From Pseudomonas canadensis (GTDB lineage: Bacteria; Pseudomonadota; Gammaproteobacteria; Pseudomonadales; Pseudomonadaceae): DNA of 64,000 nucleotides. How positions within the stretch are numbered: position 1 is the first letter of the stretch; the number at the start of each line of letters is the position of its first letter. Below, piece by piece: positions 9,154 through 16,759 of the stretch. The stretch lies in NCBI RefSeq assembly GCF_000503215.1, contig NZ_AYTD01000013.1:1230009-1294008 (forward strand), written 5' to 3'. The notes under the pieces were generated by a model. It had not been told where the DNA came from, ran no database searches, and was given only the letters and a program-made list of their open reading frames with translations. The position numbers and the translations under genes were made by a program.

Positions 9154-9544
9154 GACGTCCTCGAACCGCTGTGCATGTGTGCCTCTACCTTAGGCCCGAT
9201 TGACACGGTTTCAATGACGGATGCGCTCATTGCTTTTGACCCCCTCGCTCGGACGAACGGTAGTGTCCTAAGATAATTGCCGGGTTAATCGTTTTAGCTG
9301 TCTAGCCAAGGCATTGGCGCCAAGATGGCGATATGCCTCATGCCTTTTTAAGCTGAATTGCTTATTAGTTGATATGAAATGAGTCTAAGCCAAGAAGAAC
9401 GAGGGCTCTAAGGTTGAATCAGTAGGAAGTCGCTGCCGGGTTTTGCTGGAGCGGCTGTAAGAAAAGCGACACGTCATCTCGCCATACTGAAATAAAACCG
9501 GCACGCATTTGACGCTCAGGAATAACAACAAAAGGCAGTCAGCC
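9154..9544. other. Intergenic region upstream of thiolase operon and microprotein gene
   Basis: This divergent intergenic region must hold the promoters of both flanking transcripts. A weak minus-strand candidate (TTGAAA, 16 bases, TAAGGT, around 9190-9220) precedes the thiolase gene. The stretch 9265-9420 is AT-richer than its surroundings and has short imperfect inverted repeats (for example GGCATTGGCGCC). No gene was recognised. Confidence 0.4.
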
Positions 9545-9640
9545 ATGTTCAAACATTCGAAAGTACGTCAGGCGGGACTCATTCTGTTCGCCACCACACT
9601 GATTCTGATCTTGCCCAATTTGACCAAGGTCATTGGGTGA
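9545..9640 (+). CDS. 31-residue single-span membrane microprotein
   Basis: The frame encodes 31 residues: a basic N-terminus (MFKHSKVRQ) followed by one hydrophobic helix (about residues 11-25, including LILFATTLILILP) and a short polar tail. This is the pattern of a small inner-membrane protein with the N-terminus in the cytoplasm. AAAGG lies about 10 bases upstream of ATG. It ends 160 bases before the likely start of the cytochrome gene on the same strand, so the two may be co-transcribed. No family is recognised. Its size and clean hydrophobic profile argue for a real gene, but conservation could not be tested. Confidence 0.5.
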   Translation: MFKHSKVRQAGLILFATTLILILPNLTKVIG

Positions 9641-9800
9641 TCCCTCAACGCCCACATTCCGTGCCTTCACAGCACCGGGTTTGCAGCTTTTGGCAGCACC
9701 TGCCGGGACATTGCGCATAGCGGTCCTGCAGGGGCTGCCTTTTTGCGCGCCGATTTCCGGTATCGTGAGCGTCATTGCCACTTTCCACCGGGCCTCCCTC

Positions 9801-10607
9801 TTGAAACCGATCTTCGCCCTCCTCGCCTTGCTGATCGCGCTTCCCGTTTCGGCAGCACAATTGACCATCGAACTCGACCACACCCGCAAGACGTGGCAGA
9901 CCGCTGACCTGCTCAAGCATCCACAGGCGCAAACGGTGCAGATCGTCGATGACGTTTCCTACAAACGCACCATGAGTTATCGCGCAGTGCCCTTGGCCGC
10001 ACTCCTAACGGGACTGAAACCTGAAAGCCATCTGCAAGCCGTTGCGTTGGATGGTTTCGCCGCCGAACTCACGGCTGCGCCGCTGCTGGAGACCCACGGT
10101 GCACGCGCCTGGCTGGCGGTGGAAGATCCTGCCCAGCCATGGCCTGCACTGGCGGAAGGCAAACCGAGTGCCGGGCCGTTCTACCTGGTGTGGACTGACC
10201 CGCAAGCCGGGCGCATCAGCCCGGAGCAGTGGCCGTTCCAGATCTCCGGGATCAAACAGTTGAAGACGGTCGCGGAGCGCTTTCCGGCTTTGTTGCCCGA
10301 TCCAAAACTGGCAGCCAATGACCCGATCAACCAGGGCTTTGTGCTGTTCCAGAAAAACTGCCTGGCTTGCCATCGCCTAAATGGCGCCGGCGATGCGCAG
10401 GTGGGGCCGGATTTGAACATTCCGTATAACCCCACTGAGTATTTTGGCGGTGATTTCCTCAAGCGCTATATTCGCGACCCGCAGAGCTTGCGGCATTGGC
10501 CGCAGGCGAAGATGCCGGCGTTTGCTGCCAGTGTGTTGCCGGACGGTGAGCTGGATTTGTTGGTGGGGTATTTGAAGCATATGGCCGGGCGCAAGCAACA
10601 ACCCTGA
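9801..10607 (+). CDS. Periplasmic c-type cytochrome with an N-terminal sulfite-oxidase-like domain
   Basis: From the TTG at 9801 the protein has 268 residues and starts with a signal peptide (KPIFALLALLIALPVSAA). This is why I prefer it to the longer in-frame starts (GTG 9765 and further upstream). Residues about 20-150 look like a molybdopterin-oxidoreductase (SUOX) fold. The mature protein has no cysteine apart from the haem site, so the Mo-ligating cysteine is absent. The C-terminal part is a class I cytochrome c with CLACH and a late methionine ligand candidate in KMPAF. It probably carries electrons in the periplasm; the redox partner is unknown. A 31-residue membrane microprotein lies just upstream. 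Confidence 0.75.
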   Translation: MKPIFALLALLIALPVSAAQLTIELDHTRKTWQTADLLKHPQAQTVQIVDDVSYKRTMSYRAVPLAALLTGLKPESHLQAVALDGFAAELTAAPLLETHGARAWLAVEDPAQPWPALAEGKPSAGPFYLVWTDPQAGRISPEQWPFQISGIKQLKTVAERFPALLPDPKLAANDPINQGFVLFQKNCLACHRLNGAGDAQVGPDLNIPYNPTEYFGGDFLKRYIRDPQSLRHWPQAKMPAFAASVLPDGELDLLVGYLKHMAGRKQQP

Positions 10608-10646
10608 GCCTGACGCAGCCGGCTCCTACAGTTGATCAGTGGTGAA

Positions 10647-11450
10647 TTATTGCTGCTGGACGGAAATCACCGGCGTCGGCGCCACGAACACCTTGGCATG
10701 CATCTGCTCATGCCCGCCGCCACGGCGCATGCCGCGTACCGGGCAGGCGTCGAGGTAATCCAGCCCCACCGCCAACTTCAAATGCCGCTCCGGGCGGGCC
10801 AGTTGGTTGGTCACATCAAAGCTGTACCAGGCGTCCTCCAGCCAGGCCTCGGCCCAGGCGTGGCTGGCCAGGTGCGTGCTGTCCTCCGAGTACAAATACC
10901 CCGACACATACCGCGCCGGAATCCCCAGGCTGCGTGCACACGCCAGGAACGCATGCGTGTGGTCCTGGCAAACGCCTGCGCGGCCAGCGAAGGCCTGGGC
11001 GGCGCAGGTGTCGACTTCGGTGGCGCCAGGCGTGTAGACCATCGCCTGGTTGAGTGCGTGCATCAGGTCGATCAACGCGGTGCGATCACGACGTTGATGG
11101 CACTGCTGGTCGGCAAAGCTGCGCAAGGCTTCATCGGGTTCGGTCAGGCGGGTGCAACGCAGAAACGGGAATGCGGATTGGTGCTCATGTTCGGCCTCGC
11201 GTAACTCGTCGATATCCACCTGACCACGGGCGCCGATGATGATGGCATCGTGGGGTTCGTCCAGAGTCAGCACATGCAGGATGTTGCCGAATGGGTCCAC
11301 CTGCGCCCGCACCGGGCGCGGCAGGTCGAGCTGCCAGCTAAGTACGTGCTGGCGTTCGCTGTCGTGGGGCGTCAGGCGCAGGTACTGGATGCTGGCACGC
11401 ACTTGGTCTTCGTAGTGGTAGGTAGTTTCGTGGCTGATGGAGAGTCTCAT
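10647..11450 (-). CDS. Transglutaminase-like cysteine protease of the ATP-grasp/alpha-E operon
   Basis: This 267-residue protein has an N-terminal beta-sandwich (residues 1-95) and a transglutaminase core with the papain-like triad: Cys in GRAGVCQDHTHAF (about 166), His in SHAWAEAW (about 203) and Asp in YSFDVTNQ. It is the last gene of a three-gene operon whose start overlaps the preceding alpha-E stop by four bases. In this widespread operon type the transglutaminase-like protein is proposed to cleave or transfer a peptide made by the ATP-grasp ligase (Iyer and Aravind's amidoligase analysis). The natural substrate is not known. Confidence 0.88.
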   Translation of the reverse strand: MRLSISHETTYHYEDQVRASIQYLRLTPHDSERQHVLSWQLDLPRPVRAQVDPFGNILHVLTLDEPHDAIIIGARGQVDIDELREAEHEHQSAFPFLRCTRLTEPDEALRSFADQQCHQRRDRTALIDLMHALNQAMVYTPGATEVDTCAAQAFAGRAGVCQDHTHAFLACARSLGIPARYVSGYLYSEDSTHLASHAWAEAWLEDAWYSFDVTNQLARPERHLKLAVGLDYLDACPVRGMRRGGGHEQMHAKVFVAPTPVISVQQQ

Positions 11451-12397
11451 GCCGCCTCCAGGTAGGAACTGTAGATGGCGTCGCCCAACTGGCGGACCAA
11501 GGGGATAAAGTCGGTCAGCCAGGCGTGCAGGCCTTCCTCGAGGATTTCATCGATGGCGGTGAAGCGCAGGCGCGCGTCCATCTCGGCGGCCAGGCGCTGG
11601 GCCGGCCGACCATTGAGGCCGGGTAGGCTGGCGAGGATCTGGTCGATCTCTTCGCTGCAGGCACGCAGCGAGCGCGGCACATCGGCACGCAGCAGCAACA
11701 ATTCCGCCACTTGCCGGGCACCGGGGGCATCGCGGTAGATCTCGGTGTAGGCCTCGAACGACGACAACGCGCGCAACAAGGCGCTCCATTGATAGTAGGC
11801 GTGGGCCGTGCCATCGGTGACGGCTTCGGCGCGGTCGCCCGCCATCTCATAGCGGGCGTCCAGCAGGCGCAGGGTGTTGTCGGCACGTTCGATAAAGGTG
11901 CCCAGGCGAATGAAGCGAAACGCATCGTTACGCATGATGGTGCCGTAGGTGGCGCCGCGAAACAGATGGGAACGCTCTTTTACCCACTCGCAGAAACGGC
12001 TCATGCCATAGCGGCTCAAGCCCTGCTGGGCGATGTCGCGAATATCCAGCCAGGTCGCGTTGATGTTTTCCCACATGTCGGCGGTAATTCGCCCACGCAC
12101 CGCATGGGCGCTGGCCCGCGCCGCGCCCAGACAGCTGTAGATGCTGGCCGGGTTGGCCGCATCCAGGGCAAAAAAGTGCAACAGGCGCTCGGCGTGCAGT
12201 TCGCCGTGGCGTTCGTGGTAATCCTCCAGGGTGCCGGTGATCAACAGCGGCATGGCCAGTTCATGCAGGCCATCACCACGCCCGTCCTGCGGCATCAGCG
12301 ACAGCGAATAGCTGACATCGAGCATGCGTGCGAGGTTTTCCGCACGTTCCAGGTAGCGCGACATCCAGTACAAATCCGAGGCAGTTCTACTCAACAT
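11447..12397 (-). CDS. Alpha-E domain protein
   Basis: A 316-residue, almost entirely helical protein beginning MLSRTASDLYWMSRYLERAE, the typical start of the alpha-E (DUF403) family. Conserved acidic and arginine residues (YLERAENLARML, WDIRDIAQ-like and FIERADNTLRLLD segments) run along the helices. The ATG at 12397 was chosen over an upstream in-frame start because it matches the family start and lies four bases after the ATP-grasp stop. The family always travels with circularly permuted ATP-grasp and transglutaminase-like proteins. It is thought to assist amide-bond formation or act as a scaffold; no reaction has been firmly shown to my knowledge. Confidence 0.9.
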   Translation of the reverse strand: MLSRTASDLYWMSRYLERAENLARMLDVSYSLSLMPQDGRGDGLHELAMPLLITGTLEDYHERHGELHAERLLHFFALDAANPASIYSCLGAARASAHAVRGRITADMWENINATWLDIRDIAQQGLSRYGMSRFCEWVKERSHLFRGATYGTIMRNDAFRFIRLGTFIERADNTLRLLDARYEMAGDRAEAVTDGTAHAYYQWSALLRALSSFEAYTEIYRDAPGARQVAELLLLRADVPRSLRACSEEIDQILASLPGLNGRPAQRLAAEMDARLRFTAIDEILEEGLHAWLTDFIPLVRQLGDAIYSSYLEAA

Positions 12398-12401
12398 GGC
12401 A

Positions 12402-13811
12402 TCAGTCCTCGACCACCCAGGTGTCTTTGGTGCCGCCACCCTGGGACGAGTTGACCACCAGCGAGCCTTCGCGCAATGCCACACGGGTCAGGCCACCGGG
12501 GACCACACGGGTTTCCTTGCCGGACAACACGAACGGGCGCAGGTCGATATGACGTGGCGCAATGCCGTTTTCGACAAAGGTCGGGCAGGTGGATAAACAC
12601 AGGGTTGGCTGGGCGATATAGGCGTGGGGCTTGGCCTTGATACGCGCACGGAAGGCTTCGATTTCCGCCGCTGTGGACGCGGGGCCGACCAGCATGCCGT
12701 AGCCGCCCGAACCCTGGGTTTCCTTCACCACCAGGTCGGGCAGATTGGCCAGCACGTGGGACAGTTCGTCGGGCTTACGGCACTGGAAGGTCGGAACATT
12801 CTTCAGGATAGGTTCTTCATCCAGGTAAAAACGGATCATCTCGGTGACGAAGGGGTACACCGACTTGTCATCCGCCACGCCGGTGCCGATGGCATTGGCC
12901 AGCACCACATTGCCGGAGCGATAGGCTGCGAGCAGGCCGGGCACGCCGAGCATGGAGTCCGGGTTGAAGGCCAACGGATCGAGGAACGCGTCATCCAGGC
13001 GACGGTAGATCACATCCACGGCCTTGGGCCCGTCGGTGGTGCGCATGAAGACGCGGTCATCACGCACGAACAGATCGGCGCCTTCCACCAGTTCCACGCC
13101 CATTTCTCGAGCGAGAAAGGCATGTTCGAAGAACGCGCTGTTGAAGCGCCCGGGGGTCAGCACGACCACGCTGGGGTTATCCAGGGGGCTTGAGCTTTTC
13201 AGCGTGTCGAGCAGCAAATTGGGGTAATGGTCGATAGGCGCGATGCGCTGGGCAGCGAACAGTTCGGGGAACAGGCGCATCATCATCTTGCGGTCTTCGA
13301 GCATGTAGCTGACGCCGCTCGGTGTACGCAGGTTGTCCTCCAGCACGTAGTAAGTGCCGTCACCGTCGCGTACGAGGTCGACGCCGGAGATGTGGGAGTA
13401 CAAGTCACGGTGCAAGTCCAGGCCCTGCATCGCCAACTGGTATTGCTCGTTCGCCAGCACCTGTTCGGCGGGAATGATTCCGGCCTTGATGATGCGCTGT
13501 TCATGATACAGGTCAGCGAGAAACATGTTCAGCGCCTTGACCCGTTGGATACAGCCACGCTCGACAATCCGCCATTCGCTGGCGGGGATGCTGCGCGGGA
13601 TGGTATCGAAGGGAATCAACCGTTCGGTGCCTTGCTCGTCCCCGTAAAGCGTGAAGGTGATCCCGGCACGGTGAAACAGCAAATCGGCTTCGCGCCGGCG
13701 CTGGGCCAGCAGATCATCTGGGGTGTCGGCCAACCAGCGGGCGAACTCGCGGTAATGAGGCCGGACCTGGCCTGCCCCATCGTACATTTCATCGTAATAA
13801 GTGCGGATCAT
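12402..13811 (-). CDS. Circularly permuted ATP-grasp protein (DUF404/407 family)
   Basis: A 469-residue protein of the circularly permuted ATP-grasp type 2 family. Recognisable blocks are YDEMYDGAGQVRPHYREF at the N-terminus, RIVERGCIQRVKALN, DLVRDGDGTYYVLEDNLRTP with acidic metal ligands, GSGGYGMLVGP near the C-terminus, and the final PGGLTRVALREGSLVVNSSQ-type segment. It is expected to activate a carboxylate with ATP and join it to an amine. It is the first gene of the operon and is translationally tight with alpha-E and the transglutaminase. No NTN hydrolase partner, which some versions of the operon have, is visible here. Confidence 0.92.
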   Translation of the reverse strand: MIRTYYDEMYDGAGQVRPHYREFARWLADTPDDLLAQRRREADLLFHRAGITFTLYGDEQGTERLIPFDTIPRSIPASEWRIVERGCIQRVKALNMFLADLYHEQRIIKAGIIPAEQVLANEQYQLAMQGLDLHRDLYSHISGVDLVRDGDGTYYVLEDNLRTPSGVSYMLEDRKMMMRLFPELFAAQRIAPIDHYPNLLLDTLKSSSPLDNPSVVVLTPGRFNSAFFEHAFLAREMGVELVEGADLFVRDDRVFMRTTDGPKAVDVIYRRLDDAFLDPLAFNPDSMLGVPGLLAAYRSGNVVLANAIGTGVADDKSVYPFVTEMIRFYLDEEPILKNVPTFQCRKPDELSHVLANLPDLVVKETQGSGGYGMLVGPASTAAEIEAFRARIKAKPHAYIAQPTLCLSTCPTFVENGIAPRHIDLRPFVLSGKETRVVPGGLTRVALREGSLVVNSSQGGGTKDTWVVED

Positions 13812-14039
13812 GCCGAACTCCTTGTCACCCGGGCGCTAGAACCATCGCAAGGCCCGTGCCAGCGGCATAAACACTTAAGAATCAGTGAGTTGAATTACAA
13901 CCAGAATCCAGCCGCACCGTCCTGGTGCGCAGAATACCCGGTGCACCGCCCGACGCTTCATCGCAATGCGGGCTTTGACTATCAACAGCATAGTCAGAGT
14001 TGATTTCACTGCCCGGCCCAAGCTACGGATAATCGCCCC
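13812..14039. other. Intergenic region upstream of the ATP-grasp operon
   Basis: About 230 bases with no gene. It must hold the operon promoter on the minus strand, which I could not place, and on the plus strand it ends in the promoter of the candidate small RNA. Confidence 0.4.
14005..14033 (+). promoter_or_regulatory. Promoter candidate for the small RNA
   Basis: TTCACT (14005-14010) and GATAAT (14028-14033) separated by 17 bases on the plus strand, placing a start near 14040. There is no protein gene downstream on this strand before the terminator at 14081. Confidence 0.45.
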
Positions 14040-14106
14040 ATCTGCTGAACTGCCTTCAGCGAACCGCTCTTCCCTTTAAGCCACCCTCTTGGGTGGTTTT
14101 TTTTTG
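14040..14106 (+). ncRNA. Candidate intergenic small RNA, about 65 nt, two hairpins
   Basis: A transcript starting near 14040 would fold into a perfect 6-bp hairpin (GCTGAA 14044-14049 / TTCAGC 14055-14060), a single-stranded pyrimidine-rich linker (CTCTTCCCTTT), and a strong terminator (CCACCC-TCTT-GGGTGG, 14081-14096) with a run of ten T. No plus-strand protein gene precedes the terminator, so the terminator needs another transcript to explain it. I cannot match it to a named Pseudomonas sRNA. It could instead terminate antisense transcription. Confidence 0.45.
14081..14106 (+). terminator. Strong intrinsic terminator
   Basis: 6-bp GC-rich stem, 4-base loop, ten T residues on the plus strand. 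Confidence 0.85.
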
Positions 14107-14211
14107 GTGCGTAAAAATAGCGCGCAAGTTCCGAGAATTTTCCTACGGCACAAACAAAATCGGCCGACCCAAAGGTCAGCCGATACGCTGCGTTTCTCAT
14201 ACTTCAAGCTG

Positions 14212-14553
14212 CTACATGGGTAACCCACGCACCTCCTGCTTCACGCCCCATCCCTCGATGATCCCGCCCAGCGGCTCGACCACCGCCCCGAAGTCTTGCT
14301 CAAAGTCTCCAATGCCATCGTAGGTGGCGGACATGATTTTGCTCAGCTCCAGGTACCAGGCGCCATCGTCGCGCGCACTGACCTGGGCATTCAGGGATTC
14401 CCCACGAAACTCACCCGCCGCCCTGCGCGCACGTTCCTCATCCGGGAAAATGGCGTAGAACTCGATGGGGTGGAAACGCGAGAAGTCGAAGCCGCCCTCT
14501 TTCATGCGGCGCAGAACGTTGGTGCTGATGTCTTCTTGATAGGCTGTGCTCAT
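14212..14553 (-). CDS. rraB: RNase E inhibitor RraB-family protein
   Basis: A 113-residue protein beginning at ATG 14553; an earlier frame opening has no good start. The pattern ISTNVLRRMKEGGFDF, then FYAIFPDEERARRA and a repeated beta-alpha-beta arrangement rich in acidic residues, fits the RraB / regulator of RNase activity B family. E. coli RraB (about 138 residues) binds the C-terminal scaffold of RNase E and alters degradosome activity. The C-terminal acidic tail of E. coli RraB is missing here, so the binding mode may differ. It appears to be monocistronic. The target gene rne lies 42 kb to the right in the same window. Confidence 0.75.
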   Translation of the reverse strand: MSTAYQEDISTNVLRRMKEGGFDFSRFHPIEFYAIFPDEERARRAAGEFRGESLNAQVSARDDGAWYLELSKIMSATYDGIGDFEQDFGAVVEPLGGIIEGWGVKQEVRGLPM

Positions 14554-14765
14554 GAAAAGTGCTCCTCGAATTGATGGATAGACTTTCCGTGCTTCCCGAA
14601 GCCCACGCCCTACTGGCGTGGGGACTACGGCAACAACATCACCGCTGGAAAACAAGCATGTAGCTGACAAGACCAGAACTAGCGATTCATTCGCTGATCT
14701 CACTTGCAGAGTAGCGCGAAGCTATCACCTCCACCAGAGGTGCTTTAAGGGTGTACAGGGAATGT

Positions 14766-15002
14766 TCAGGCGGCGGGAGAGATGTCGAGGATCTGGATAC
14801 TGTTCTGGTCTTTGAGGATCTTGACCGTAGGTTCGGGCTTGCGGCCCTCAAGGTCATTGAGGTCCAACTCGGCGGCGACGGGCACCAGCTTGTTGCGAAT
14901 CATGTGTGCCGCATCTTCGAGGCTGGGCTTCTGGTCGCAGGTGAACTGCTCGACGGACTGCACGCCGTGATCATCAACGAAGGTAATCTGCCACTTTTGC
15001 AT
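14766..15002 (-). CDS. Small conserved-looking protein of unknown function
   Basis: A 78-residue acidic protein. The ATG at 15002 is preceded by GGAGGC at ideal spacing, which decides this start over an ATG eight codons upstream. The N-terminal half (MQKWQITFVDDHG) reads as two beta strands, followed by a helix and a C-terminal strand pair (PTVKILKDQNSIQILDI), a compact alpha/beta fold. There is no signal peptide or membrane segment, so it is cytoplasmic. The family is not recognised. It lies between rraB and the START-domain gene on the same strand, about 100 bases from the latter. Confidence 0.7.
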   Translation of the reverse strand: MQKWQITFVDDHGVQSVEQFTCDQKPSLEDAAHMIRNKLVPVAAELDLNDLEGRKPEPTVKILKDQNSIQILDISPAA

Positions 15003-15105
15003 CGGTGCCTCCTCGATAAAACCCATGTGTGGGCTTACCTCTATCTGGACCTTGGGGGCTCGGAAAACGTTCCACCCAAGGTAGGAGACACCTGATCAGT
15101 TGCGC

Positions 15106-15711
15106 TTACTTTTCAGCGTGTTCTTTCAAGGCTTTCAAGGTGTTGAACGGCGCATCCACCACGAACTTGTTGGCCAGCCACGAGGGCACGCTGCCGCCTG
15201 GCTCGGTGTGCACCTGGTAGGTAACTTCGGTTTGGTTGTCGCCCTTAGGCACCAGTTTCCAGAAGCCGTCGACCTGGGCGACACGTACGTAGCCTTTTTC
15301 TTCGGGCTTGTAAGTCGGCACGCCTTCCAGCTTACGGGTCAGCGTGCCGTCGGCCGCCTTGGTGGTGGTGATATGCAGGTAGGAATCACGATCCGTCACG
15401 GGGAACGGGGCCTTGAATTGGGTGTAGGTCCAACTCTCGTCGCCTTTCTTGTCGACCAGCTTCTGGGATTTGCACTCGTGGATCCAGGCACAGGCACCGG
15501 CTACGTCTTCCTGGAGGGCGACGATTTTTGCCAACGGCGCCTTGATCACGGTCACACCGCGATACGCCTTGTATTTGGAGCCGGCAATCTCGCTCAGGGA
15601 CACTTTGATACCGTCTTCGTCCTTGGCGACTTGCCAATCTTCAGCCTGGGCAGTGGCAGCAAACAACACCGTAAAACCGCACAACACAGCCATTCGTTTC
15701 AGCGAACCCAT
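15106..15711 (-). CDS. Periplasmic START-domain (lipid-binding) protein
   Basis: 201 residues with a signal peptide (MGSLKRMAVLCGFTVLFAATAQA, cleavage after AQA) followed by a START/Bet v1-like fold: EDWQVAKDEDGIKVSLSEI, a central beta sheet with YRGVTVIKAPLAKIVAL, SWTYTQFKAPFPVTDRDSY, and a long C-terminal helix (FVVDAPFNTLKALKEHAEK). The START fold has a deep hydrophobic cavity for a lipid or similar ligand. Bacterial secreted members occur in Pseudomonas, but their ligand is not established. It is probably monocistronic; the YkgJ gene upstream is 41 bases away and could share its transcript. Confidence 0.85.
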   Translation of the reverse strand: MGSLKRMAVLCGFTVLFAATAQAEDWQVAKDEDGIKVSLSEIAGSKYKAYRGVTVIKAPLAKIVALQEDVAGACAWIHECKSQKLVDKKGDESWTYTQFKAPFPVTDRDSYLHITTTKAADGTLTRKLEGVPTYKPEEKGYVRVAQVDGFWKLVPKGDNQTEVTYQVHTEPGGSVPSWLANKFVVDAPFNTLKALKEHAEK

Positions 15712-15752
15712 TGTTGTATTCCTTATTGTTGAAGTTCCGATAGTAAAGCCCA

Positions 15753-16007
15753 TCAAGCCGCCGTCATCTGCTCCCACCAGCCGATCAAACGGATTGCATC
15801 GGCCTGGTCGGTGCCGCAGACCTCGAGATCCGCCTTGAAATCACTGCACACCGCCGGTCGCTCCGGCTGGCCGAAAATCTGACATAACAGTTCGACCGAT
15901 AGGTGCACACAGCGAACGCCTGCCGGTTTGCCCTGTGGCATTCCGGGTAAAGGCGAACTGATGGAGGGGGCAATGCAGCACGCGCCACAGCCTTCACGGC
16001 AATTCAT
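15753..16007 (-). CDS. YkgJ-family cysteine cluster protein
   Basis: An 84-residue protein with the cysteine cluster CREGCGACC at the N-terminus (C3, C7, C10, C11) and two later cysteines (CVHLS near residue 33 and CSDF near 54, as in Fe-S/zinc cluster members of the YkgJ/UPF0153 family). These cysteines probably bind a metal ion or Fe-S cluster. The family's function is unknown. The start at 16007 gives a protein of normal family size. It may form a short operon with the START-domain gene downstream. Confidence 0.85.
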   Translation of the reverse strand: MNCREGCGACCIAPSISSPLPGMPQGKPAGVRCVHLSVELLCQIFGQPERPAVCSDFKADLEVCGTDQADAIRLIGWWEQMTAA

Positions 16008-16169
16008 GACCAGCAGGTCCTCGACGACTCAATGTGGATGGCCGGGCTAGAGTACGCCCTAAAACAGCCGTTTTAAAATGGTCTAACAGGGGTTTTTCGC
16101 AGAAAACAAAAGTGACTGACCAGTCTCCGACACATGGTCGGCGGTCCACGTCACCTTTGTGGGGAAAGT

Positions 16170-16655
16170 TTACTGCTTGAACTCGAAATCCAACGCTGCA
16201 CCTTCCACCTCACGCCGTTCTTCGTTGCGCAATTGCAGCTTCATCTCATTGCTGAGCAGGCGGCCGTTGATCTGGAAGGCACTGTTGTCGGTGGGTTTCT
16301 CGCCAAACATCGGCGGCAGCAGGGGCACACTCTTGGGCTTGGGCATGGTGCCGATGGGCTGCAAGTGCCTGACCATGTCCGACGGCAACGACAGGTCCAA
16401 CTGCGCCGGTGGCAATTGTGTCTGCGTCACTTCGCGCGACGCCTTGGACTTACTGGCCGCACGTTTTTTGGCGGCAGCAGTTGGTTTCTTCACCGCTGGC
16501 GCTTTTTTTACGGGGGCCGGTTTTTTTGCGGGGGTAATCTGCTCGGTACCGGCGACCGGCTTGGTTTCGCTCACAGGTGCCGCCGCCAGCGCTGTGCCGA
16601 CGTTGCACAGGCTTAACAGGCCAATCACCAAAACCGCACGAAAAATCGAAGTCAT
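16170..16655 (-). CDS. Secreted Lys/Ala/Pro-rich protein of unknown function
   Basis: 161 residues from ATG 16655 (AGG five bases upstream). An N-terminal signal peptide (FRAVLVIGLLSLCNVGTALA) is followed by a low-complexity segment rich in AKKPAPVKK repeats (residues about 38-75), like the flexible, peptidoglycan- or nucleic-acid-facing linkers of envelope proteins. A structured C-terminal part (about residues 80-161) contains QLDLSLPSDMVRHL and FQINGRLLSNEMKLQLRNEE. No enzyme motif is visible. I infer a periplasmic structural or regulatory role only from the signal peptide. Confidence 0.7.
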   Translation of the reverse strand: MTSIFRAVLVIGLLSLCNVGTALAAAPVSETKPVAGTEQITPAKKPAPVKKAPAVKKPTAAAKKRAASKSKASREVTQTQLPPAQLDLSLPSDMVRHLQPIGTMPKPKSVPLLPPMFGEKPTDNSAFQINGRLLSNEMKLQLRNEERREVEGAALDFEFKQ

Positions 16656-16759
16656 ATTGCCTACAGCTTTAACGGCAGAGGGCCATATGCTCGCTTGTTG
16701 TGCGCGGCATGACAAGCGCGGTGATTAGCTTGCTATAGGATTTGTCCCCTATCTGAGCG

